From positions 1 through 37,882 of the forward strand of contig QZKP01000022.1 of assembly GCA_003605055.1 (NCBI GenBank): 37,882 nt of DNA, written 5' to 3'. Numbering within the stretch: the first letter of the stretch is position 1; the number at the start of each line of letters is the position of its first letter. The stretch is from Desulfarculus sp. (GTDB lineage Bacteria > Desulfobacterota > Desulfarculia > Desulfarculales > Desulfarculaceae). The notes under the pieces were generated by a model that was not told the origin of the DNA, searched no databases, and saw nothing but the letters and a program-made list of their open reading frames with translations. Below are positions 16,356 to 25,123 of the stretch, in pieces. The position numbers and the translations under genes are program-made.

Positions 16356-18032
16356 TCAGGACCGGGCCCGGGCCTTTTGCTTGGCCTCCTCCTCGGCGCG
16401 CAGCACCTTGCGCAGCAGCTTGCCCACCGCGCTCTTGGGCAGGGAGTCGCGGAACTCCACCAGCTTGGGGGCCTTATAGGCGGCCAGGTGCTGGCGGCAG
16501 AAGGCGATGATATCTTCGGCGTCGGCGCTCTGGCCGGGCTTTAGCACCACGAAGGCCTTGACCGTCTCGCCGCGGTACTGGTCCGGCACGCCCAGGGCCA
16601 CGGCCTCGGCCACCTGGGGGTGCATGTAGAGCACCTCGTCTATCTCCCGGGGATAGATGTTGTAGCCGCCGGCGATGATCATGTCCTTCTTGCGGTCCAC
16701 GATGAACAGGTAGCCGTCCTCGTCGGCGGCGGCGATGTCGCCGGTGAAGAGCCAGCCGTCCTTGAGCTGGCCGGCGGTCTCCTGGGGGTTGTCCCAGTAG
16801 CCCTGCATCACGTAGGGCGCACGGATGATCATCTCCCCGGGCTGGCCGGGGGGCACCTCCTGCTGCCCGGTCTCCACGTCCACCAGCTTGATCTCGGCGT
16901 CGATGAAGGGGAGTCCGATGGAGCCGTGCTTGCTCAAACCCATAATGGGGTTGGCCGCGCCCAGGGAGGTGGTTTCGGTCATGCCCCAGCCCTCGGAGTA
17001 GGCGATGCCCAGGTCCTCCACCTGTCCGATCAGCTCCACGGGCATGGGCCCGGCCCCGCTGTTGATCAGCTTGATCTTCTTATCCAGCTCCATCTGGGCG
17101 GCCCGGGGGTGGTTGACGATGGCGTTAATCATGGTGGGCACCGCCGGGAAGAAGCCGATCTCCTTGATGCCGGCCAGGGTGTTCATGAACTCGTCCAGGT
17201 CAAAGCGCGGCACCAGGTACATGGTGGCCCCGGTGTACATGGCGTACTGCAGGCAGCAGATCTGACCGTAGATGTGGAAGAAGGGCAGCACAGTCATCAC
17301 GCTGCGCCGCTCCACCGGCAGCAGGCGGTTGGTGCCCTCCCCCCAGGCCGCGCAGACCGTGGCCGCGGACACGTAGTTGTAATGGCTCAGCACCGCGCCC
17401 TTGGGCACGCCGGTGGTGCCGCCGGTGAAGATGATCACCGCCGGGTCCTCGGCGTTGATCTGCACCCGCGGGGGCTTGAGGCCGGCCGCACCCTCCAACA
17501 GATCGCTGAAATGCCGCCAGCCCGCCTCCAGGTTTAAGCTCTGAGCGGTGCTGCGGCCCACGCCCTCGATGAAGTCCGTGATCGCCGTGACCACCACCGT
17601 GGGCGGCTCCACCTCCTGCACCAGTTTGCGCACGTTGTCCAGGAACAGGTCAAAGGTGAAGAGCACCTTGGGCCGGGTGAGTTGGGCCATGTGCCTCAGC
17701 TCGGGCACCGTGTACAAGGGGTTGACGTTGACCACGATGGCGCCCAGGTGCAGGGCGGCGTAAAAGGCGATTAGGTACTGGGGGCAGTTGGGCAGGTGCA
17801 GGGCCACCCGGTCGCCCCTGGCCACCCCCAGCCCGGCCAGGGCCGCGGCCATCTGCAGGGAGGCCAGCCGGAGCTGCCGGAAGCTCGTCTGGCTGCCGTA
17901 GAACACGGCGGCCGACTTGTCCGGGTACTGGTTGGCCATGCCGCGCAGCAGCTCCTGCACCGGCACGCGGGGGTAGCGCAGGGTGGTGGGAACCCAAGTG
18001 TCATAGTGTCTGGTCCAGGGCCGGTCCTGCAA
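16356..18032 (-). CDS. Fatty-acid/carboxylate-CoA ligase (FadD-like), first gene of operon
   Basis: This 558-residue AMP-forming ligase activates a carboxylic acid to its CoA ester. The ATP-binding motif IIFTGGTTGVPKG lies at about 200-212, GWGMTETT near 350 and GWLFTGD near 428. The hinge DRKKDMIIAGGYNIYPREID follows, and the C-terminal catalytic Lys is in SAVGKLLRK. The start is a TTG (18030-18032) preceded at seven bases by GGGGAGG; no ATG is available in frame upstream. It heads the beta-oxidation operon, about 160 bases downstream of the candidate promoter at 18198-18227. The substrate is probably a medium or long aliphatic acid, given the FadD-like motifs, but this is not certain. Confidence 0.93.
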   Translation of the reverse strand: MQDRPWTRHYDTWVPTTLRYPRVPVQELLRGMANQYPDKSAAVFYGSQTSFRQLRLASLQMAAALAGLGVARGDRVALHLPNCPQYLIAFYAALHLGAIVVNVNPLYTVPELRHMAQLTRPKVLFTFDLFLDNVRKLVQEVEPPTVVVTAITDFIEGVGRSTAQSLNLEAGWRHFSDLLEGAAGLKPPRVQINAEDPAVIIFTGGTTGVPKGAVLSHYNYVSAATVCAAWGEGTNRLLPVERRSVMTVLPFFHIYGQICCLQYAMYTGATMYLVPRFDLDEFMNTLAGIKEIGFFPAVPTMINAIVNHPRAAQMELDKKIKLINSGAGPMPVELIGQVEDLGIAYSEGWGMTETTSLGAANPIMGLSKHGSIGLPFIDAEIKLVDVETGQQEVPPGQPGEMIIRAPYVMQGYWDNPQETAGQLKDGWLFTGDIAAADEDGYLFIVDRKKDMIIAGGYNIYPREIDEVLYMHPQVAEAVALGVPDQYRGETVKAFVVLKPGQSADAEDIIAFCRQHLAAYKAPKLVEFRDSLPKSAVGKLLRKVLRAEEEAKQKARARS

Positions 18033-18197
18033 ATCCTCGCCTCCCCTGCGACGGCCGATTCAGACCGCACTCCGGCGGCGGCCACCGCCAAAGCCTGACA
18101 TGGATAATACGCTGATATAATTACAATTGATATACACCATGCCCAGCGAAATGAAGCCTGGCCTCGATTTTTTCCGGGTCTGCGAAAAACCTCTCCA

Positions 18198-18227
18198 AAT
18201 GTACAAAAAGAGAATTTTACATGTCAA
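18198..18227 (-). promoter_or_regulatory. Candidate sigma-70 promoter of the beta-oxidation operon
   Basis: On the minus strand a perfect TTGACA (18222-18227) is followed after 18 bases by TACATT (18198-18203, four of six matches). Transcription would start near 18191, leaving a leader of about 160 bases before the TTG start of the ligase gene. Confidence 0.5.
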
Positions 18228-18342
18228 GAATCATTTTAGGCTAGGCGCCAATTATGCCTATTTATAGTATTACCCCCGGGGCATAAACTATTTTTTTGAA
18301 TGATGACTACATTTTTTTATTTATTTTTCAAGTTATGCTTAA

Positions 18343-18370
18343 AATATTGGACCGCGGATGCTCCAATATT
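18343..18370. repeat. Inverted repeat AATATTGGA with 10-base spacer
   Basis: AATATTGGA (18343-18351) and TCCAATATT (18362-18370) are exact reverse complements separated by 10 bases that include CCGCGG. The half-site centres are 19 bases apart, close to two helical turns. A dimeric regulator site is the simplest reading; the TetR protein of this window is one candidate. It lies between the two divergent candidate promoters. Confidence 0.55.
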
Positions 18371-18417
18371 GTATGTTCCCTCCGGAGGTCCTGGCGCCAT
18401 AGACCGGATCATCGCCA

Positions 18418-18461
18418 CGGTCCTTATCCAGACGGGAAAAGAGCCCCATGGTTAAGGACCG
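18418..18461. repeat. Inverted repeat CGGTCCTTA with 26-base loop
   Basis: CGGTCCTTA (18418-18426) and TAAGGACCG (18453-18461) are exact reverse complements with 26 bases between. They lie upstream of the plus-strand candidate promoter. The repeat could be a pair of protein-binding half-sites or part of a structured transcript if an earlier start exists. Confidence 0.5.
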
Positions 18462-18545
18462 GCTGGGCGGACAATGGTTGGGCTTGGAGGCTAAAGCTAA
18501 TTATTACAATAGCCTATATTCATAACCCATAATCTGACTCCGCGC

Positions 18546-18574
18546 TTGACGACCAACCCCACAACTGCTTTATT
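18546..18574 (+). promoter_or_regulatory. Candidate sigma-70 promoter of the AbfD operon
   Basis: TTGACG (18546-18551) is followed after 17 bases by TTTATT (18569-18574). A start near 18582 would leave a leader of about 58 bases before the ATG at 18640. The -35 is good and the -10 only moderate. Confidence 0.45.
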
Positions 18575-18639
18575 GTCGGGGGACTTATCCACGCCATTTG
18601 CGGACCCGCTACCGGGCGGGACCCGCCGGGAGGAACAGC

Positions 18640-20460
18640 ATGGGCATCAACTACTTCCGCCGCGACGATCGGGACCTCAAGTTCGTACTGACCGAGTACC
18701 TGGACCTGCCCCGCCTGCTGAGCTACCCCGCCTACCAGGAGTTCTCGGCCGATGACTTCGCCATGATGACGGACGAGGCCCTCAAGGTGGGGCGCGAGGT
18801 CCTGGGCCCGGGCCTGCAGGACGGGGACCGCCAGGGATGCGCCTATGAGGACGGCAAGGTCACCACGCCCGCGGCCTGGAAGGACTGCTGGCGGGTGCTG
18901 TTTGCCAACGGCTGGGCCGCGGCCACTTCCAACCCCGAGTTCGGCGGCATGGGCCTGCCCGCGGTGATGGGCGGCGTGCTGGGGGACATCTTCGCCGGGG
19001 CCAACATGGCCTTCATGACCTTCCCCGGCCTGACCACCGGCAACGGGCATCTGATCGAAAACTTCGGCACCGACGGGGATCGGGCCCTGTTCTTAGAGAA
19101 GATGTACACCGGACAGTGGGCCGGCACCATGTGCCTGACCGAACCCGACGCAGGCAGCGACGTGGGCAGCATCCTCACCAAGGCAGTGCCCGACCCAGAG
19201 GCCGGCGACCCGCGCATCTACAAAATCGAGGGCACCAAGCGCTTCATCACCTGCGGCGAGCACGACCTGGCCGAGAACGTCATCCACCTGCTGCTGGCCA
19301 AGATCGAGGGCGCGCCGGCCGGCACCAAGGGCATCAGCCTGTTCGTGGTGCCCAAGATCTGGGTCAACCCCGACGGCTCCCTGGGTGAGCCCAACGACGT
19401 GTTCTGCACAGGCATCGAGCACAAGATGGGCATCCACGGCTCCCCCACCTGCTCTTTGAGCTTCGGCGAGAACGGCAAGTGCCGGGGCATCCTCTTGGGC
19501 GAGCCGCATACCGGCATGGCCAAGATGTTCCAGATGATGAACCACGCCCGCATCGGCTGCGGCATCCAGGCCCTAGGCCTGGCCGCCTCGGCCTATGACA
19601 CCGCCCGGGAGTACGCCAAGGAGCGTGTGCAAGGCGCGCCCCTCGCCAACCGGCACGGCGCCCGGGTGACCATCGTCCATCACGAGGACGTGCGGCGCAT
19701 GCTCGTGAACCTCAAGTCCGGCACCGAGGCCATGCGCGCCTTCATCGCCCGGCTGCTGTTCCTGGCCGACGTGGCCGCCCACGACCCGGACCAGGAAGAG
19801 CGCGACAAGGCCCTGGACCAGGTGGAGCTCTTGACCCCCCTGGTCAAGGCCTACAACTCCGACTTCGCCTACAACCTGATCCGCGACGCCATCCACGTGC
19901 TGGGCGGCTCGGGCTATTGCAGCGACTACCCGGTGGAGCAGTACGCCCGTGACGCCAAGATCGTGGGCATCTGGGAGGGCACCAACTATATCCAGGCCCT
20001 GGACCTGGTGGGCCGCAAGCTGTCCATGCAGGGCGGCAAGGTCTTCCAGGACTGGCTGGGCCAGGTGATGGGCTTCACCGCAAAACATAAAGAGGACCCC
20101 GACTTCGCGCCGGACATGAAGCTTTTGTACAAGGCCGGCCAGGCGGTGGGTGACTTTGCCCTGCGTTTCCTGCAATATTTCAAGGAAGGCCGCTTCTCAT
20201 TGGTGCCCATGTACGCTACCCGCTTCCTGGACTGCTTCGCGGAGACGGCCATGGCCCACCTGATCCTGGAGCAGGGGCTCCTGGCCCGGGGCAAGCTGGC
20301 CCAGGTGGAGCCGTCCTCCAGCAGCGGCGCGTTCTACGCCGGCAAGGTGGCCTCGGCCAAGTTCTTCTGCCGCAACACCCTGACCAACGTGTTCGGCAGG
20401 CACCTGGCCCTGCAACAGGAAGACCTTTCGGCCATGGAGCTGCCAGAGGAGGCCTTCTAA
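18640..20460 (+). CDS. Acyl-CoA dehydrogenase, DmdC-type, first gene of AbfD operon
   Basis: This 606-residue FAD enzyme belongs to the same long class as the gene at 12352-14154. It has the N-terminal element DLKFVLTEYLDLPRLL, MCLTEPDAGSDVGS near residue 164, HVLGGSGYCSDYPVEQYARD near 419-438, and the catalytic base Glu446 in WEGTNYIQ. A C-terminal helical domain follows. The ATG at 18640 is chosen because GGGAGGAA lies just before it; the frame extends 14 codons further to a TTG without a comparable site. It stands directly before the 4-hydroxybutyryl-CoA dehydratase gene, so it may act on a C4-C6 acyl-CoA of that route. The substrate cannot be read from sequence. Confidence 0.93.
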   Translation: MGINYFRRDDRDLKFVLTEYLDLPRLLSYPAYQEFSADDFAMMTDEALKVGREVLGPGLQDGDRQGCAYEDGKVTTPAAWKDCWRVLFANGWAAATSNPEFGGMGLPAVMGGVLGDIFAGANMAFMTFPGLTTGNGHLIENFGTDGDRALFLEKMYTGQWAGTMCLTEPDAGSDVGSILTKAVPDPEAGDPRIYKIEGTKRFITCGEHDLAENVIHLLLAKIEGAPAGTKGISLFVVPKIWVNPDGSLGEPNDVFCTGIEHKMGIHGSPTCSLSFGENGKCRGILLGEPHTGMAKMFQMMNHARIGCGIQALGLAASAYDTAREYAKERVQGAPLANRHGARVTIVHHEDVRRMLVNLKSGTEAMRAFIARLLFLADVAAHDPDQEERDKALDQVELLTPLVKAYNSDFAYNLIRDAIHVLGGSGYCSDYPVEQYARDAKIVGIWEGTNYIQALDLVGRKLSMQGGKVFQDWLGQVMGFTAKHKEDPDFAPDMKLLYKAGQAVGDFALRFLQYFKEGRFSLVPMYATRFLDCFAETAMAHLILEQGLLARGKLAQVEPSSSSGAFYAGKVASAKFFCRNTLTNVFGRHLALQQEDLSAMELPEEAF

Positions 20461-20502
20461 GCCGGCCGGCCTGAAAATCAGCTTGGTTGAAGGAGCAGGC
20501 AA

Positions 20503-21951
20503 ATGGCGCTCAAAACCGGCAAAGAGTACCTGAAGTCCATCGCGGAGTTGGACCTGCAGGCCCACATCATGGGCCAGAAGGTGGGCGACCTGCCCCGGCA
20601 CGGCCTGGTGGCCCCCTCCCAGGAGGCGGTGGCCTTCACCTTTGACGGCGCCCACGACCCGGAGGCGGGCAGCATGTTCCGGGCGCTGAGCCCCCTGTGC
20701 AACGATGAGGTGAACCGCTTCACGCACCTGCACCAGTCCGCCGAGGACTTGGTCAAAAAAGTGATGATGCAGCGCTACTGCGGCACCAAGACCGCCTGCT
20801 GCTTTCAGCGCTGCGTGGGCCTGGACGCGGCCAACGCCATCTTCTCCACCACCTTCGAGTGCGACGCCAAGCACGGCACCAGCTACCACCAGCGATTCAA
20901 GGATTACTGGCGCTGGGTGCAGCAAGGGGACCTGGTGGTGGACGGGGCCATGACCGACCCCAAGGGCGACCGCGGCAAGCGGCCCCAGGACCAGGCCGAC
21001 CCGGATCTGTTTCTGCGGGTGAAGGAGCGGCGCGACAACGGGGTGGTGATCTCCGGGGCCAAGCTGCACCAGACCGGGATGCTCAACTCCCACGAGATAC
21101 TGGTGATGCCCACTCTGACCATGCGCCCGGGCGAGGAGGCCTGGGCCATCTGTGCGGCCGTGCCCACCAACCAGCCCGGCGTGCGCTACATATACGGCCG
21201 CCAGGCCAGCGACACCCGCAAGCTGGAGACCCACCGCCTGGACGTGGGCAACCCGGTGTATGGCGGCCAGGAGGTGATGACCGTCTTCGAGGACGTGTTC
21301 GTGCCCTACGAGCGGGTGTTTATGGACGGAGAAGTGGACTTCTCCGGCGCCCTGGTGGAGCGCTTCGCCTCTTACCACCGCCAGAGCTACGGTGGCTGCA
21401 AGGTGGGGGTGGGCGACGCCCTGATCGGAGCCACCGCCCTCATCGCCCAGATGAACGGCGTGGCCGGCGCCAGCCACATCCGCGACAAGATCGTGGAGAT
21501 GATCCACCTCAACGAGACCATCTATTCCTGCGGCATCGCCTGCTCGGCCCTGGGCGAGCGTATGCCGGCCGGCAACTTTCAGGTGAACCTGCTCCTGGCC
21601 AACGTGTGCAAGCTCAACGTCACCCGCTTCCCCTACGAGCTGGCCCGCCTGGCCACGGACATCGCCGGCGGCCTGTTGGGCACCATGCCCTCGGCGGCGG
21701 ACCTGAACGACCCGGTGGCCGGCCCCTACATCAAGAAGTACCTGGCTGCCGCGCCGGGGGTGGAGGTGGTAGACCGCGTGAAGGTGCTGCGCCTGATCGA
21801 GAACCTGGTGGCCGGAGCCGGCGCGGTGGGCTACCTCATCGAGTCCATGCACGGGGCCGGGCCGCCCACTGCCCAGCGCATCATGATCGCCCGCCAGGCC
21901 AACCTGGAGGGCAAGATGGCCCAGGTCAAGAGCCTGCTGGACATAGCCTGA
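20503..21951 (+). CDS. abfD: 4-hydroxybutyryl-CoA dehydratase / vinylacetyl-CoA isomerase
   Basis: This 482-residue protein matches clostridial AbfD along its whole length. AbfD is an FAD and [4Fe-4S] enzyme that dehydrates 4-hydroxybutyryl-CoA to crotonyl-CoA by a ketyl-radical route. The four cluster ligands are all present: Cys100 and Cys104 in TACCFQRCVG, and His292 and Cys299 in YHRQSYGGCKVG. Long stretches such as VVDGAMTDPKGDRG, THLHQSAEDLVKKVMMQR (in RFTHLHQS context) and ESMHGAGPPTAQRIMIARQ are near-identical to the family as I recall it. It is distinct from the HpaB oxygenases, which share the fold but lack these ligands. AAGGAG lies seven bases before the ATG. Its neighbours are an acyl-CoA dehydrogenase and an MFS carrier. 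The enzyme is oxygen-sensitive, which implies anaerobic life. A related 4-hydroxyacyl-CoA substrate is possible. Confidence 0.9.
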   Translation: MALKTGKEYLKSIAELDLQAHIMGQKVGDLPRHGLVAPSQEAVAFTFDGAHDPEAGSMFRALSPLCNDEVNRFTHLHQSAEDLVKKVMMQRYCGTKTACCFQRCVGLDAANAIFSTTFECDAKHGTSYHQRFKDYWRWVQQGDLVVDGAMTDPKGDRGKRPQDQADPDLFLRVKERRDNGVVISGAKLHQTGMLNSHEILVMPTLTMRPGEEAWAICAAVPTNQPGVRYIYGRQASDTRKLETHRLDVGNPVYGGQEVMTVFEDVFVPYERVFMDGEVDFSGALVERFASYHRQSYGGCKVGVGDALIGATALIAQMNGVAGASHIRDKIVEMIHLNETIYSCGIACSALGERMPAGNFQVNLLLANVCKLNVTRFPYELARLATDIAGGLLGTMPSAADLNDPVAGPYIKKYLAAAPGVEVVDRVKVLRLIENLVAGAGAVGYLIESMHGAGPPTAQRIMIARQANLEGKMAQVKSLLDIA

Positions 21952-21977
21952 GCCAGCCCCAGTTTAGGACGTCTTGG

Positions 21978-23318
21978 TTGCATCGCAGCAAGTCCGCATC
22001 GGCCCCTTTGCCTGCCGCCCTCAGCCGTGAAGAGCCCCAGAGGCTCTTCTACGGCTGGTACGTGGTGGCGGTGGCCTTTTTGGCCAACTTCATTTCCACC
22101 GGCACCGGCTTCTATGTCTTCAACGCCTTCATGATCCCGCTGACCGAGACCCGCGGCTGGACCCGGGCCGAGCTGAATCTGGCTCCCATGCTGGGCTTCG
22201 CCGCCATCCTGCTGGGCCAATTCGCCTACGGCACCTTGTTGGCCAGAGTGGGCCCCCGCCTGCTGATCACCCTGGGGCCTCTCTTGGCCAGCGGGGCCTT
22301 CATCATGCTGGGCCAGGCGCACAGCCTGGGCTGGTTCTTCGTCTGCTACATGCTCTTGATGGCCGGCTGCGGGGCCATGGGCGGCATCGTGGCCAACACC
22401 GCGGTCTCCAACTGGTTCGAGCGGCGCCGGGGCAAGGCCCTGGGTCTGGCCACCACCGGCATTTCGCTGTCGGGGGCGGTGGTGCCCCTGGTGGCGGCGG
22501 CGCTCATCCAGGGCGTGGGCCTAAGAGGGGCCTTTGTTTACATCGGCCTGGGCATGCTGGTCCTTTCGCCGTTGGCCTGGCTGGTCATCCGCGACACTCC
22601 CGAGTCCTGCGGACTGAAGCCCGACGGCTACCCCGCTGCGCCGCCCGCCGAGGCCTGCCTGGCGGCGGACACCGAACCCGAGCTGGCCGAGGCTGCTTCC
22701 TTTGAGCCGCCGCCGGCCGGCCCCCTGTACTGGACCCCGCGCCGCCTGGCCCGCTGCGGCGCCTTCTGGCGGCTGGGCCTGGCCTACGGCCTGGTGATCG
22801 CGGGCACCACCGGAGTCATGTATCAATTGGCGCCCCGCTTCCGGGACCTGGGCTTCGCTCCGGGCAGCGCCATGCTCCTGATGTCCTTGGCCGCCCTGAT
22901 GGGCACCGCCGGCAAGTACGTGTGGGGGCAGTTCTGCGACGGACGCGACCCGCGCAAGGTGGCGGCGGTGATGATGTGCGCCACGGGCGCAGGCCTGGCC
23001 CTGGGCCTGGTTAGCGGCGGCCTGGCCATGGTGCTGCTGTTCGTGGTGGTCTACGGCTTCGCCATGGGTGGGGCGGTCTCCACCTTTGTAATCATGGCCG
23101 CCCATCTTTTCGGCCGGCGGCACTTCTCCCAGGTGTTCAGGCTGCTGGCCATGTTCCTGGCCCTGGAGGTGCTGGGCTTTTTGGCCATGGGCCAGAGCTT
23201 CAGCCTCACCGGCTCCTATGACGCCGCCTACGGCATCTTCATCGGCCTGGACCTGCTGGGCATGACTCTGGTGCTCACCCTGCCCCGGCACCAGCTGGCC
23301 ACCCCCGGCCCCGTGTAG
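21978..23318 (+). CDS. MFS transporter (oxalate/formate or monocarboxylate-porter-like)
   Basis: This inner-membrane carrier of 446 residues has about 12 hydrophobic segments in two halves. These are joined by a central loop of about 60 residues rich in Ala, Glu and Pro. The first segment FYGWYVVAVAFLANFISTG, the loop WFERRRGKALGLATTG near residue 140, and the start of the second half RRLARCGAFWRLGLAYGLVI resemble monocarboxylate and oxalate/formate-type carriers. No ATG lies near the start of the first segment. A TTG at 21978 has AGGA eight bases upstream and gives MHRSKSAS before the membrane domain. Placed right after abfD, it may import a hydroxy acid, lactone-derived acid or other monocarboxylate. 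That role is inferred from position. Confidence 0.85.
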   Translation: MHRSKSASAPLPAALSREEPQRLFYGWYVVAVAFLANFISTGTGFYVFNAFMIPLTETRGWTRAELNLAPMLGFAAILLGQFAYGTLLARVGPRLLITLGPLLASGAFIMLGQAHSLGWFFVCYMLLMAGCGAMGGIVANTAVSNWFERRRGKALGLATTGISLSGAVVPLVAAALIQGVGLRGAFVYIGLGMLVLSPLAWLVIRDTPESCGLKPDGYPAAPPAEACLAADTEPELAEAASFEPPPAGPLYWTPRRLARCGAFWRLGLAYGLVIAGTTGVMYQLAPRFRDLGFAPGSAMLLMSLAALMGTAGKYVWGQFCDGRDPRKVAAVMMCATGAGLALGLVSGGLAMVLLFVVVYGFAMGGAVSTFVIMAAHLFGRRHFSQVFRLLAMFLALEVLGFLAMGQSFSLTGSYDAAYGIFIGLDLLGMTLVLTLPRHQLATPGPV

Positions 23319-23345
23319 CCGTACTCGCGCTCAGAAGAGGGAAGC

Positions 23346-23423
23346 ATGCATTTACAGCACGCACGCTACGAGCTGGAAAACGGCGTGGCCCTGGTCACCC
23401 TCAACCGGCCGGAGACGGTGTAG
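23346..23423 (+). pseudogene. N-terminal stump of an enoyl-CoA hydratase (crotonase), 25 codons
   Basis: A good ribosome-binding site (AGAGGGAAGC) precedes ATG at 23346. The frame reads MHLQHARYELENGVALVTLN followed by RPETV and a TAG at 23421-23423. YELENGVALVTLNRPE is the first beta hairpin of crotonase-family proteins, which normally continue for about 240 residues; nothing further of the family follows. The simplest explanation is a deletion that removed the rest of a hydratase gene. The stump keeps its start signals, and the hydrolase ATG lies six bases after its stop, so it may now serve as a translated leader. Confidence 0.75.
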
Positions 23424-23429
23424 CCCGCC

Positions 23430-24308
23430 ATGCGCCAGGACCACTTTGTCAATCTGGGCGACGGCCGGTTCCACTATATAGACTGGGGCGGCAGCGGGCC
23501 CCTGCTGCACCTGGGCCACGCCACCGGCTTCTGCGCCGGGGCCTATACGCCCCTGGCCCGCCGGCTGCGCCAGAGCTTTCAGGTGGTGGGCCTGGATGAC
23601 CGCGGCCACGGCCAGAGCACGGCCCCGGCCGACCCCCGACGCATCAAGGACTGGATGGCCTTCGCCCGAGACCTCAAGGCGTTCTTCCAGACCCTGGGCC
23701 GGCCGGTGATCGCCGCCGGCCACTCCCGGGCCGGGGTGGCCAGCCTGCTGGTGGCCGCCCGCTGGCCGGAGCTGGTGCGGGCCTTGATCCTCATAGACCC
23801 CACCATCCTGCCTTTCTCCTGGATGTGGTGGTGGTACCTGGCCAAGAAAACCGGCGCCTCTCGGCTGGTGCCCATTGCCCTTCGCGCGGCCCGGCGGCGC
23901 AACCTCTGGGCCTCGCGGGCCGATATGCTGGCCAGCTACCAGGGCAAGGGCCCCTTCCCGGCCTGGCAGGAGGGCTTCCTGGAGGCCTACGTGAACGAGG
24001 GCAGCCGCCTGCGCGCCGACGACCGGGTGGAGCTTTGCTGCGACCCGGCCTGGGAGTCGGCGGTGTTCGCCAACTGCTCCCACGACATCTGGCGCTACGT
24101 GGCCCGTGTGCGCTGCCCCACTCTGGTTCTATACGGCCAGCGGTCCGACACCTTCCTGCCGGCAGCGGTACGACGGTTTAGCCGTCTGAACCCCCAGGCC
24201 CAGATGTTGGGTCTGGAGCGCACCAGCCACTTCGTGCCCATGGAGCGGCCCCAGGAGACCGCCGCGGCCATAACTGCTTTTGTGGAGAGGCTCGGCCTGC
24301 TGACCTGA
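23430..24308 (+). CDS. Alpha/beta hydrolase
   Basis: This 292-residue alpha/beta-fold hydrolase has the nucleophile Ser99 in GHSRAG, a likely acid Asp240 in YGQRSDTF, and His267 in TSHFVPMERP. The oxyanion-hole region is LGHATGF near residue 28. A lid region with FSWMWWWYLAKK lies near 130. No clear ribosome-binding site precedes its ATG; the stop of the crotonase stump is six bases upstream, so translational coupling is likely. It ends the AbfD operon just before a strong terminator. Ester, thioester or lactone hydrolysis are all possible. A lactonase producing a 4-hydroxy acid for AbfD would fit the neighbourhood but is speculation. Confidence 0.85.
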   Translation: MRQDHFVNLGDGRFHYIDWGGSGPLLHLGHATGFCAGAYTPLARRLRQSFQVVGLDDRGHGQSTAPADPRRIKDWMAFARDLKAFFQTLGRPVIAAGHSRAGVASLLVAARWPELVRALILIDPTILPFSWMWWWYLAKKTGASRLVPIALRAARRRNLWASRADMLASYQGKGPFPAWQEGFLEAYVNEGSRLRADDRVELCCDPAWESAVFANCSHDIWRYVARVRCPTLVLYGQRSDTFLPAAVRRFSRLNPQAQMLGLERTSHFVPMERPQETAAAITAFVERLGLLT

Positions 24309-24328
24309 GGGCAACGGGGGAAAACGGA

Positions 24329-24363
24329 GCCCGGCCGGGACCCTCCCGGCCGGGCGGCTTTTT
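24329..24363 (+). terminator. Strong rho-independent terminator of the AbfD operon
   Basis: GCCCGGCCGGGA (24329-24340) and its exact reverse complement (24344-24355) surround a CCC loop, giving a 12-bp stem. GGC and five T (24359-24363) follow. On the minus strand the same stem is followed by TCCG and TTTT, so it may also stop the convergent Liv operon ending at 24373. Confidence 0.85.
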
Positions 24364-24372
24364 GGCCCTGGC

Positions 24373-25122
<750 letters not shown>

Positions 25123-25123
25123 C

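Larger units (their letters stand above)
18033..18639. other. AT-rich divergent control region (607 bases)
   Basis: The stretch separates the minus-strand beta-oxidation operon from the plus-strand AbfD operon and is far richer in A/T than its surroundings. It contains a candidate promoter for each direction, a direct repeat TGATATA at 18113-18119 and 18128-18134, a perfect 10-bp palindrome CCTCCGGAGG at 18379-18388, and two long inverted repeats listed separately. No protein-like frame and no recognised RNA were seen. Confidence 0.7.

Noticed and set aside
18033..18639. A sigma-54 promoter in the divergent region
   Set aside because: No GG-N10-GC core with TGGCAC/TTGC-like context was found on either strand.
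20503..21951. Reading the AbfD-like gene as a 4-hydroxyphenylacetate 3-hydroxylase (HpaB)
   Set aside because: HpaB shares the fold but lacks the two Cys, His and Cys cluster ligands, all of which are present here, and the sequence stretches match AbfD.
20859..21977. Upstream extension of the MFS frame through the abfD gene
   Set aside because: The extension is Arg/Gly/Pro-rich out-of-frame sequence; a TTG with ribosome-binding site at 21978 gives a normal-length carrier.
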